From contig CAWBOY010000010.1 of the NCBI GenBank assembly GCA_963790585.1, positions 1-64,000 of the forward strand: DNA of 64,000 bases, read 5' to 3'. The DNA is from CAWBOY01 sp963790585. Lineage in GTDB: Bacteria > Planctomycetota > Planctomycetia > Gemmatales > Gemmataceae. Shown here one piece after another: positions 38,382 to 46,446 of the stretch. The notes beneath the pieces are model-generated. The model was given only the letters and a program-made list of their open reading frames with translations. It ran no database searches and was not told where the DNA came from. Each line of letters starts with the position of its first letter. Positions within the stretch are counted from its first letter, which is position 1. The position numbers and the translations under genes were made by a program.

Positions 38382-39134
38382 ATGGTGCGATCCCCCAGAG
38401 TAGTGAACCTTGGCGAAGAAGCCGACGTCCTGAACAAGGGTGCATTCGCAAATGCAGGAAAAGGCCGTGCCGTAGCGAAGATTGTCGACGCTCAGAAAGC
38501 AACTATCGAGGGACAAATGGATAAGATTGATCTGTTGCACGATCTTGAAAGGTGGCAGGCGTGCAGTCATTCTGTACTGGCCGCTCGTCGCCCAAATGAA
38601 CTTTTTGAGGCATCGTTCGTCGAGCGTTACGCACGACTGCAAGAGGACCTTTGGTATCGAATCATCCGCGTACATGGGACAATTTCGACGCTGGAGCGGC
38701 TCCGCAAGTTTCCATTCGCCATGTTATACGGCACCGGCGAGATGGAGTTCTGGCGCTTAGTTGTCGAAAACTTCATTGACACAGCTGTGCTCGTGCTTCA
38801 CAGTCTATTGAATGATACAGGCGATCGCGTCCACACGCTGTTAACATTCCGTGCCGACATCGTGAAAGGTCCTTGGCTGCGCGCGGAAGATCGCGAATTG
38901 CTGATCGATACGCTGCGCGAAAGAAAGTTCGACCCGATCATTGATTCAATCGCAGCGCGGGTGCGTACCATCCGACACAGCCGAATCGCGCATCGGTTGG
39001 TGGACCCATCGAGTGGCCAGCTTGATGGTCAAGGTGTGGGGGTAAGCCTTGATGAGTTAAGGCAATTGTTCGACGCGACTCACCTTTTTTTGCGCGCTCT
39101 CGTTTGGCACTGTTTACATTACGCTGATCGGTGA
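38382..39134 (+). CDS. AbiU2-like HEPN-domain protein
   Basis: 250 aa, or 205 aa from the ATG at 38517, which has GAGGGA upstream and may be the true start. Helical, with IRHSRIAHRLVD near residue 205 giving an R-x5-H motif as used by HEPN ribonucleases. The layout (DLERWQACSHSVLAARRPNE, then WRLVVENFIDTAVLVLHSLL) is like AbiU2 abortive-infection proteins. If so it would be an RNase toxin or effector and the DUF4238 protein its partner or sensor. No enzyme motif other than the HEPN pair is visible. Confidence 0.6.
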   Translation: MVRSPRVVNLGEEADVLNKGAFANAGKGRAVAKIVDAQKATIEGQMDKIDLLHDLERWQACSHSVLAARRPNELFEASFVERYARLQEDLWYRIIRVHGTISTLERLRKFPFAMLYGTGEMEFWRLVVENFIDTAVLVLHSLLNDTGDRVHTLLTFRADIVKGPWLRAEDRELLIDTLRERKFDPIIDSIAARVRTIRHSRIAHRLVDPSSGQLDGQGVGVSLDELRQLFDATHLFLRALVWHCLHYADR

Positions 39135-39192
39135 TCTGACGCCCGCGACCGTTGGCGGCAGGCCTCAGCCGACGTGCCTCGATACTGTTCTC

Positions 39193-39336
39193 GTGGCCGT
39201 CCTTCGCGATAACCACGTCGTAAACATGCCGGAGCGTAACGAGTATTTTTGGCGGGCACAGCGAAGCCAGTGGAGCACTAACGATCTACAGACGCTAAAC
39301 GATCTGCGTCGGCAGGTCGGACTTTCCGAAGTGTGA
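39193..39336 (+). CDS. Possible 47-aa protein
   Basis: A short frame from GTG with protein-like composition: NMPERNEYFWRAQRSQWSTN then DLQTLNDLRRQVGLSEV. It lies 58 bases after the HEPN-like gene on the same strand. No ribosome site stands out and no homologue comes to mind, so it may be a gene remnant. The rest of 39135-39718 shows no gene I can support. Confidence 0.25.
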   Translation: MAVLRDNHVVNMPERNEYFWRAQRSQWSTNDLQTLNDLRRQVGLSEV

Positions 39337-39718
39337 TGAGAGCAAACAACGCTCAATAAGCCATGTAAATTCGATGCGGCAAAATACTTGCCCGGCTGGT
39401 CGCCGGTATCAGGCAACCGCTCGCAAATTCGTTGTGTGCTACTTTTACGCCGAATATATTGCCACCGAGCTCGGGCGCAGCATGGCCTGGACAACAGGGA
39501 CAGTAGAATCCTTCTCGTCGAGCCGACAATGGCGCCAAAACCAGCGCGTTTTCGGGCGCAAGATCAAAGCGCCTGCAATGCCGTCCCCCAGTCGCTACTC
39601 GCATCTAAGAAATAACTTTGCGCCATGCTAACCCCAACTTTGGGGACCGATCGGGCAGACCACAGAGAGCGGTTTTTCCAACGCTTCCGGAAAATTTGGC
39701 CCACGAATGGTGCCAAAG

Positions 39719-39830
39719 GCTAGTGCGTCGTCCAGACTAAATTTTCTGGTTGCCCGAGACGCGGTTTCTGAGAGTCTGCGTAAGATTCAGACAACTCAAC
39801 CCGAGAATTTAGTCTGGACGACGCACTAGC
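39719..39830. repeat. 112-bp MITE-like element with perfect 25-bp inverted ends
   Basis: GCTAGTGCGTCGTCCAGACTAAATT at 39719-39743 is repeated exactly as its complement at 39806-39830, around a 62-base centre with no coding capacity. It ends directly at the stop codon of the integrase gene. The size and long perfect ends suggest a miniature transposable element; a strong bidirectional hairpin terminator is the alternative, but no T run is present. Confidence 0.65.
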
Positions 39831-40865
39831 TTATAGGGGAAACTGCACCGCATCCCGCCACTGTGCCACGTCATCGACTTTCTCACGCTGATAAATCTGA
39901 TGAATCAACTCAGATGAATGATTCACCAGTCGCATGGCCGCTTCACGCGGTACACCAGCGCGGCGGAGGCGGTTGACGTAGGTGACTCGCAGGCAGTGAA
40001 AGCATAGGTGCGGCTTACCGATCTTGATGAAGAATTGCTGCCAACGACGCGATGGCTGGAATGGAAACTCGACGGTGAATTGCTGATTAGCCTTGCGGAT
40101 GCGTTCCAACGACGGACGCAATGCAGATGGCATCGGAATGGAGAACGCGCGATCTTCACCGCCCTTCGGCGATGGGAACGTGATCTTGTTCTCGACGAAA
40201 TCCAGGCAGTTCAGCGGCAGCCGCGTTTCGCGTAAGCGGCAGCCCGTGTGCAGGGCGATGTCAAACGCAGTTTGCATCCAGTCCGGCTCGACCTTTAGAG
40301 CCTCCCGAATTTCGCCGATGTCGCTGTCCGTCAGTTCGGGTTTTTTGACTACTTTGTCCCGCCGAAGTTTGAGACTTACCAACGGGTTCGCATCGGCGTG
40401 GCCAAGGCGAACCGCCTCCCCCATAATCATGGCGAGGAGCTTCAATTCCATAATGGCCGTGTTTCGACCGGCCGTTTTGCCCGTTTTCTTCTTGTAACCA
40501 GTACGCCAATCGAGGTATTCAAGTGCCTTGCGGTAGGTGATAGCACGGGGAGAATGGTAATGATTCTCCTGTAGCCAGTACGCCAGCCAAGACCAGGAAC
40601 CGGTGTAGCGTTGCAGAGTGCCTGGGCTTTCGCAATGCCGTTCGAGGTACGGGGGAACCCAAGTGTCCCAGCCGCCGCCGCTGACCTCACCAGCGTTGCG
40701 GTTGAGTTCTTTAGCTTCGAGTTGCGCACGTAGCGTGCGTGCCTTGATTGTTTCGGTAGGATCATCTGTCCGCAAGCCGGTGGATTTATTACGCCGCGCG
40801 CCTTCGGCGTCAATGAATTGGACGAACCAGAAGGGTGAATTTTGCTTTTTGTAGATCGATGCCAT
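39831..40865 (-). CDS. Tyrosine-recombinase integrase of a nested element
   Basis: A protein of 344 aa: MASIYKKQNSPFWFVQFIDA (N-terminal strand domain), then ALHTGCRLRETRLPL (Arg), FHCLRVTYVNRLRR (HxxR-like, with Val after Arg) and LVNHSSELIHQIYQRE (His, Tyr). It differs from the two tRNA-Leu integrases and from the RIT recombinases. It reads away from a tRNA-Gly 3' remnant that starts about 100 bases beyond its ATG, so it likely belongs to a separate element that entered a tRNA-Gly site. Confidence 0.88.
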   Translation of the reverse strand: MASIYKKQNSPFWFVQFIDAEGARRNKSTGLRTDDPTETIKARTLRAQLEAKELNRNAGEVSGGGWDTWVPPYLERHCESPGTLQRYTGSWSWLAYWLQENHYHSPRAITYRKALEYLDWRTGYKKKTGKTAGRNTAIMELKLLAMIMGEAVRLGHADANPLVSLKLRRDKVVKKPELTDSDIGEIREALKVEPDWMQTAFDIALHTGCRLRETRLPLNCLDFVENKITFPSPKGGEDRAFSIPMPSALRPSLERIRKANQQFTVEFPFQPSRRWQQFFIKIGKPHLCFHCLRVTYVNRLRRAGVPREAAMRLVNHSSELIHQIYQREKVDDVAQWRDAVQFPL

Positions 40866-40929
40866 AAAGAATTGTGTGCAGTTTGTGCAGTAAGCTTACT
40901 GCACCTGTCCGCAAATGTCCAGCAAAATA

Positions 40930-40995
40930 GCGGGTTCCGAACCACTAAAAACCTCTGTACCCGTAACGAGGGTTCGATTCCCTTCACCCGCTCCA
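40930..40995 (+). pseudogene. tRNA-Gly 3' remnant (attachment site)
   Basis: CGAGGGTTCGATTCCCTTCACCCGCTCCA (29 bases at 40967-40995; T arm, acceptor strand, U73 and CCA) is what the 3' end of tRNA-Gly(GCC) normally looks like. GCGGGT at 40930 could pair with CACCCGC, but the D and anticodon arms in between are missing (66 nt in place of about 74). It is therefore a fragment, not a working tRNA, and is best read as an att site of the neighbouring integrase. Confidence 0.6.
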
Positions 40996-41138
40996 TTATT
41001 TTTCAATGGCTTAGATGGCGGTGCAGTAAATGTGCAGTAAAGTGACCGCAACGCTGACCTTCTGCGTTTGGAATTCTGAAGCAATCAATTGCATTGGAAC
41101 ACCGATGAACGAGCCTTATACTGCAAGAACGTAGTGGT

Positions 41139-42278
41139 TTACTTTTTCCTCCGGCGCTTTTGTTTTGAACCGTCCGGCATGGTTTCGCCAGCTTGAGCGG
41201 CCACAAGCGATTCATATGTCTCGGCCAGCCGGTAACTCCGGCTTTTCGTCGATGGATTCTCGATGGTGAGGAATCCGGCGTTTACCCACTTGGCACAAAG
41301 AATTGCGGCTGATCGAGGAGAGGTTTTGAAATAGCTAGCCACGTCTTTCGCCGTCACGACGCGAAGGCGAAGAAAGAGCCCGAGAGCCTGCCGCTGTTGC
41401 GGCGACAGGGAGCGAAGCACCGGCGTTTGATCGAGGCTGCTTTGCCGGTTCGCTTCTTCCGCCCGCGATCGAACTTTCCCAAAAGCATCCGCCATGCCGA
41501 TGCAGAAATACTCCAGGAACGGGGTGACATCGCCTTCGGCTCGTCCAAAGTAGTAGTTGTGGCTATCGCCGACCGCGAGGCCGGCATAGTAGCCCTCGAG
41601 GTTCGCGGCGTAGTATTCTTCCAGGCAATAGATGCCGTTCAGGCCATAACCGCTTCGATGCAGGATCAGCGTTGTGAGTAACCGGGCCGTCCGACCATTG
41701 CCGTCGAAATAGGGATGTATCGTTGCGAACTGGTAATGAGCAAGCGCGGCGACGACCGGGACGGGCCATTCCTGCTCGGCGACGGAAGCGTTAATCCAAC
41801 GGACCATCTCTTTTATGAGGCCCGGCACGTCCTTGGCCTCCGGCGGCATGTACACCACGCGACCGTTGCGTGAATCCCGAATGACATTCTGGCCGTCGCG
41901 ATAGGCAGTCGCCTTTGGCTTTCCCGTTAGAACGAGCCCATGAATGGTGCGAATCTCCCGCTCGGTCAACCGAACGCTTTGGCGTCCGAGCGTCTCGACA
42001 TACTCGAGGGCGGCGAAGTAATTGCGAACCTCCGCCTCATCCCGTTCACGGCCCGGAAAATTGCCCTCTCCGGCAACGACCGCCTGCACCTGATCCCGGG
42101 TCAGCTTGTTGCCTTCAATCTGTGTGGAAAAATGCGTCGAGAGTAAACGAGCTGTTCGTCGCAGCGAATCGAGCATCGGGGCGGATAATGGCAGCGTCGC
42201 CACGACTTGGCGATCAGCTTCAATAGCCATCAACGCCTTTGTGGCTTTCGGAGTGAGGGAAAATACGGGGTGGAACAT
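41139..42278 (-). CDS. Class II Fic-domain AMP-transferase
   Basis: 379 aa, GGAGG before the ATG. The active-site loop is HPYFDGNGRTARLL (residues about 195-208; canonical HxFx[DE]GNGRxxR with Tyr for Phe allowed). The N-terminal inhibitory helix STQIEGNKLT (about 51-60) places the auto-inhibition motif before the Fic core, i.e. class II. The C-terminal winged helix is around 300-350 (TAKDVASYFKTSPRSAAILC). Such stand-alone proteins AMPylate or otherwise modify target proteins; the target is unknown. Flap region VVYMPPEAKDVPGLI present; appears intact. Confidence 0.92.
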   Translation of the reverse strand: MFHPVFSLTPKATKALMAIEADRQVVATLPLSAPMLDSLRRTARLLSTHFSTQIEGNKLTRDQVQAVVAGEGNFPGRERDEAEVRNYFAALEYVETLGRQSVRLTEREIRTIHGLVLTGKPKATAYRDGQNVIRDSRNGRVVYMPPEAKDVPGLIKEMVRWINASVAEQEWPVPVVAALAHYQFATIHPYFDGNGRTARLLTTLILHRSGYGLNGIYCLEEYYAANLEGYYAGLAVGDSHNYYFGRAEGDVTPFLEYFCIGMADAFGKVRSRAEEANRQSSLDQTPVLRSLSPQQRQALGLFLRLRVVTAKDVASYFKTSPRSAAILCAKWVNAGFLTIENPSTKSRSYRLAETYESLVAAQAGETMPDGSKQKRRRKK

Positions 42279-42468
42279 GGTACAAGCCTCCTTCGGAGAG
42301 CCTATGCCGTTGTCGAGAAGACGTCAACAATATGTTGAGAACGTGACGAGAAAATGTCGAGAAACTTCGCGTAGCGGGCTACTAACGGATCTGGACCGAA
42401 CGGACAAACGATTCTTCGTTTTCAGAATGCTCCGCTGCGTCATCAGGCCGTCGGTGACACCGCATCCG

Positions 42469-43235
42469 TCAACGGCGCGAGCGAAGTGGCGGCTTGGATC
42501 CTTGAAATTTGCCGTGATCCTTGAGCAATTGGGACAGCGAGGAGCCACCGGACAGTCCACGTAATCCCGTCCGCAGTGCCGAGTCAACTCGTATCCACGT
42601 CTCCGACGTATTGCCTATTGGACCACCGTCTTTTGATGGCCACGTCCCGAAAAGCGTGTGGTATGCTTCGGCCCAGGCCAGAATTTGCTCAACGGTCAAG
42701 CGTGCAAGATCCGCCTGTCGAGGCCGCCCACGGCGGCGCGCAAGATGTCGGCCAAGCTCGTACCGCCTCTCAGGCCACGGCCGCCAACATGGAGGGCCCC
42801 GTCGATGGCTGCCCACGTTTCTCCTGGAACATCCGCCACCGGGCCCGAGTTCCGGGTTGGCCATTCGCCTGTTCGCCGGCGATGGGCGTCTGCCCAAAGA
42901 AGGATCTGGTTGACCGCCAAACGAGGGCAATAGCGCTTATGGCGGTGTCCACGATACCTTACGAGCAGTTTGGTTAACGTGTCGCCACCGGGCAAACCGC
43001 GCGTGCCGGATCTGAGCGAGTTATCGATTCCACACCACGTCTGGGTTAGCTCTCCGGGGACAATGCCGTCGTCGTGAATCGGAAAGCGACCGCGCTGCCG
43101 GTGAAACTCGTCTGCCCATGCCAGAATCATGTCCACCGTCAAAGGGGGCTTCACAAGAGGGCGGAAACGGGGTCGGATCGGCATGGCAATCAGGCTCCAC
43201 GGGCTGCGGCGGCGTGATACCGGATTGTAACTCAT
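42469..43235 (-). CDS. Tandem-repeat protein of planctomycete type (frameshifted)
   Basis: Three copies of a repeat of about 58 residues. Copy 1 begins LTVDMILAWADEFHRQRGRF and ends RGLPGGDTLTKLL. Copy 2 begins LAVNQILLWADAHRRRTGEW and ends RGLRGGTSLADIL. Copy 3 begins LTVEQILAWAEAYHTLFGTW and ends RGLSGGSSLSQLL. The third copy is in another frame; one missing base near 42732 (after SLADIL) restores continuity with ARRRGRPRQADLARL. From memory such WPT / RGLPGGSSLARLL repeats are common in Gemmata-type planctomycetes. Function unknown; the regular helix-turn units suggest DNA or protein binding. The start may be the internal ATG at 43184. Confidence 0.7.
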
Positions 43236-43380
43236 TGAGGACTAACGAGTCGAGAGGCTGCTGCCCGTTTTTTGAGCGGTGTTGGCGCTCTACCGTCTTC
43301 GCGTCGGTGGTCCTGTCTCGACGCAGTTTTGTTGCGTCTGTCAAGACAGTGCCAAGGCCTCTTGGCGCAGCCGTCGGTCG

Positions 43381-43430
43381 TTCGCGGTTTTTCGGGGGTA
43401 CATGGGTGGGGGTCCCCGAAAAACCGCGAA
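43381..43430. repeat. 17-bp perfect inverted repeat
   Basis: TTCGCGGTTTTTCGGGG (43381-43397) and CCCCGAAAAACCGCGAA (43414-43430) around a 16-base G/T-rich loop. It lies in the 316-bp gap 43236-43551, which otherwise holds no supported gene. It could be a terminator for either strand or a regulatory hairpin. Confidence 0.55.
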
Positions 43431-43551
43431 TGATCGATGGCGAGCAGACTTTTACGCGCAGCTTGAGGTTTGGAGCGGGTGAGGGGGTATTTCTTGTTTG
43501 GCGCGACACTGTTAGATCGAACACATCCAAGCTTCGGTCACGTCTCTTAAT

Positions 43552-43893
43552 TCAGGAATCGAGGAGGATTTGCGTGGCGCGAGGTGGCAGGTATGAAGTG
43601 AGCATCGCGGGTTCGGCGGAACGTTGCGGGGCCGAGGTGTTTTTTAATCCATGTTGCTCTGCACGCCACTGGACAAAATCCTGCCAGAAGATGACGCCGC
43701 GAAAGGCGGGAAAGCCAGGTAGATGAAACCAGTTACGAGCCGTCGAATAGGACACGCCAGCGCAAACGGCAAACTCCTTGGCGTTCAAAGCTTGATCCAA
43801 CCGGCGTTTTTCCATGACGAATTCAAGGGTGATGCCCTGGAGTTGTTTGTCATGCCTTTGAGTCGAGATCGTCTCCGTGTCACGCGGTGTCAT
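43552..43893 (-). CDS. Excisionase-like HTH protein
   Basis: A protein of 113 aa. Residues about 27-85 (RRLDQALNAKEFAVCAGVSY, STARNWFHLPGFPAFRGVIF, WQDFVQWR) have the MerR-like layout of AlpA/excisionase DNA-binding proteins: HTH, then a proline-containing turn and an F/W-rich strand. An ATG at 43815 would give only this domain. It may be a recombination directionality factor for the tRNA-Gly integrase element or a regulator. The 515 bases beyond it (43894-44408) hold no gene I can support, only an AT-rich patch around 44085-44125 that could be a promoter. Confidence 0.6.
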   Translation of the reverse strand: MTPRDTETISTQRHDKQLQGITLEFVMEKRRLDQALNAKEFAVCAGVSYSTARNWFHLPGFPAFRGVIFWQDFVQWRAEQHGLKNTSAPQRSAEPAMLTSYLPPRATQILLDS

Positions 43894-44408
43894 ACGTTTG
43901 GTTCCTGTCCAATCTGTACGGCCCTGTCGCCAAAGCGAGACCGAAGATTACTGGCAGCGTGGACGCAGCGTTTATCCAGTTTTTTTCGCCGAAGCCGTAA
44001 TCGTTGGCATAGACCGCAAATCGTTTTTGTCGGTTGGAGATACGTGCCTTTAGGGCAAGTAATGACATTTCCCTTACCAATCATGGTTTATTATTATTAA
44101 CAGTATATCAGAAATAATTTGCTTTGTCCCAACGAAAATGGCTGCCACAGGCGGTTTGCGAGCTTTTTGCTCTCGGAGTATGTGCTCTCGGAGTGAGGCT
44201 AGCCGGTTCGGTTTCCTATTGCCAGCGAAAATTGTTCCTTCATAGGGAGCGAGTCGACATATCAGCCATGGAATTCCGCACAAAATACGGATATTTCAAC
44301 GTGACATTATGCCCCTGCAACGGCTGGCCATCGACCAGTTTGCTCTCGGCCTTGGCGGGAAAAATCGCGCAACGGTAACGAGCGATTTTCCACTCGCTTC
44401 GGATCATG

Positions 44409-45618
44409 TCATGGCTTACGCCGCTTTGGTTGCTTCTTGTTGGCCGACTTCTTCGCTTTGGGGATTGTGCCTTTTGCCTTTGAGAGGACGGGATCCGATT
44501 CAACCGGGGAAGAAGAATCGGTGTCGGTAAGTTCAGCCTCGATCTCCTCGACCGTGGGTAAGGCGGAGCGAAGATTTACTGGCAACGCGCGCGTCAGATC
44601 ATATTCGGAGATCCCGATGGGAGTGTCGACGCCTCGCAGGGCGTATTCGGCTACGATCTGATTTCGATCCTGGCAGAGAATCAACCCTATGGACGGTTCG
44701 TCGGCTTTATGGCGAAGCTTGTCATCGACCACGCTCAGGTAAAAATTCATCTTGCCCGCATACTCAGGTTTGAACTTCCCTTTTTTCAGGTCGATCACGA
44801 CGAAAGAGCGAAGTTTCAGGTGATAGAACAGCAGGTCGATGTAGAAATCGTCGCTGCCAAGGTCCAAATGGACCTGCCGTCCTACAAATGCAAAGCCTTG
44901 TCCAAGCTCCAGAAGAAACCGTTCCAGTTGATGTAGAAGACTGGTTTCCAACTCCCGCTCGTGGAACGGTTCTTGGAGTGTCAGGAAGTCGAAGATATAC
45001 GGGTCTTTAAGCGTTTGTTGGACAAGATCGGACTGCGGAGCCGGAAGAAGCCTCTCGAAGTTAGTGATCGCTTGCCCCTGGCGCTGGTGGGCATTGGACT
45101 TTATCATCACGCTTAGGACATCGCGGCTCCAACCGTTGGCAAGCGTTTGCTCCATGTACCAGAGGCGCTGGCCAAGGTTTTTGACTTTTTCCATGAGAAG
45201 CGACATGATGTCCCCACGGAATTGACCAGAGTAGGGAATCGGATCCTGATCCAGATTTCGCCACGGGTTGTGGCACTTTTTCGGGTGTGGCTAATTTCGC
45301 CACAGGCTGTGGCGAAAAGTTCGAAGGATTCGGATAGGCCCGAAAGAAGGCGACCATACGGTCGATGTTCCGTTCCGAAAACCCTTTGACCTCGGGAAGT
45401 TCATTTTGCAGATCCCGAGACAGACGCGGAATAACAGACGCGCCCCACCCCTCTTGCGATTGCCGGGTGTCGAGCAAATGGCCTACATCCCAATAAAGAC
45501 GAATCAGTTCAGCGTTGGTAGCCAGAACTGCCCGTACCTGAGCTTCCTGAATCCGAGTCTTGATCTGCTTCAGAAGGTCACGAAAACCGGATGGAAGGGA
45601 TAGGTTTTTCTTGTTCAT
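44409..45618 (-). CDS. DUF1016 (YhcG-like) PD-(D/E)XK nuclease-like protein (frameshifted)
   Basis: About 400 aa when joined. The N-terminal frame from the ATG at 45618 has LLKQIKTRIQEAQVRAVLAT, ELIRLYWDVGHLL and LPEVKGFSERNIDRMVAFFR, ending at LLWSIPWGHHV. The other frame resumes LLMEKVKNLGQRLWYMEQTL, ANGWSRDVLS. It carries the nuclease-like core (FVGRQVHLDLGSDDFYIDLL, FYHLKLRSFVVIDLKKGKFK with the DxK) and a basic tail. One missing base near 45219 explains the split. The family is found in islands and thought to act on DNA; phage-related roles have been suggested. Divergent from the relaxase gene. Confidence 0.85.
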
Positions 45619-46446
45619 GCCGCCTTGATTCCTACTCAAACATGCCAACCGATGGTTACGGAGTGCTGCGACGACCCGACTTGCGGCGCAGAGTACGCTC
45701 ACGAGAGATTGAACTGCCGGACTGGATCTCCCATACTCCTCATCTTGCCAGTCTCTCGCATATCGGGAAGCGATAGGCATGTCAAGGAACGCGAAGAGAT
45801 GCCCGGCGAAGGGAGCGATTGTCGCGGCATTCATCCCTACTAACGGCGCATGGGCCTGTCCATTGGACGATAGGGGCCATGCCGAACGTGATGGAACGGG
45901 AGGAGAGCTAGAAAATGCCTTGCGCGGTCAAATGAAAAAGTCCTGCCGCGGACACTCTCGGCGTCGCCCAGTCACCGGAGAAATCACGCGGCAAGACGAT
46001 GATAAACTACGCCACCGCACCGACGCGGCAAGAGATTTTTTGCACATTTCGCCCTGACAGGAAACGCCATAGCCCTCCCGCCACTGATTCGGGGACCGGG
46101 CAGCGACCGTCAGCCGCGCCCATGTCGCTTGGCCTTGATATTGGCCCGGCCCGATCAATCTCAACGCTCTGATGGGAAACCCCAATTGTTGGTGTCACGC
46201 TCTTTCATCGGCGACTCTCTGATGGGCTCATAGAGCAAACACCGACCCAACTGTCCAACGAGAACCGGCAAAAATCATCAAAAAAATCGATTGAGAAACT
46301 CAATAGATGCATGTCGCAGTGTGGCGTTTGAGTGGCGCACGGGTCACATCTGTAACTATGAAAACGCGGCAAACCAAGGGTGGCTGCGGGTCACACAAGA
46401 GGTGTTAACATTTCGTTAACAAAACTGTGATAACCTAAAATAAGGC
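45619..46446. other. 828-bp intergenic region before the relaxase; candidate transfer-origin and control region
   Basis: No supported gene on either strand. Upstream of the relaxase start lie two CGGGTCACA direct repeats (46340-46348 and 46387-46395) and the palindrome TGTTAAC-ATTTC-GTTAACA (46403-46421). In MobF systems the nick site usually lies directly upstream of the relaxase gene, so this is where oriT would be expected. No nick motif can be named from sequence alone. Confidence 0.45.
46403..46421 (+). promoter_or_regulatory. Palindromic operator-like site before the relaxase gene
   Basis: Perfect 7-bp arms TGTTAAC and GTTAACA separated by five bases, 26 bases before the ATG at 46447. 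It overlaps where the core promoter should lie. Typical layout for a dimeric repressor site controlling transfer genes. Confidence 0.45.

Noticed and set aside
40930..40995. A functional tRNA
   Set aside because: The acceptor and T arm fit tRNA-Gly but no D arm or anticodon arm can be formed in the 30 bases between.
43021..43530. 169-aa minus-strand frame
   Set aside because: Low-complexity Arg/Pro/Thr-rich translation overlapping the repeat protein and an inverted repeat; no start signal.
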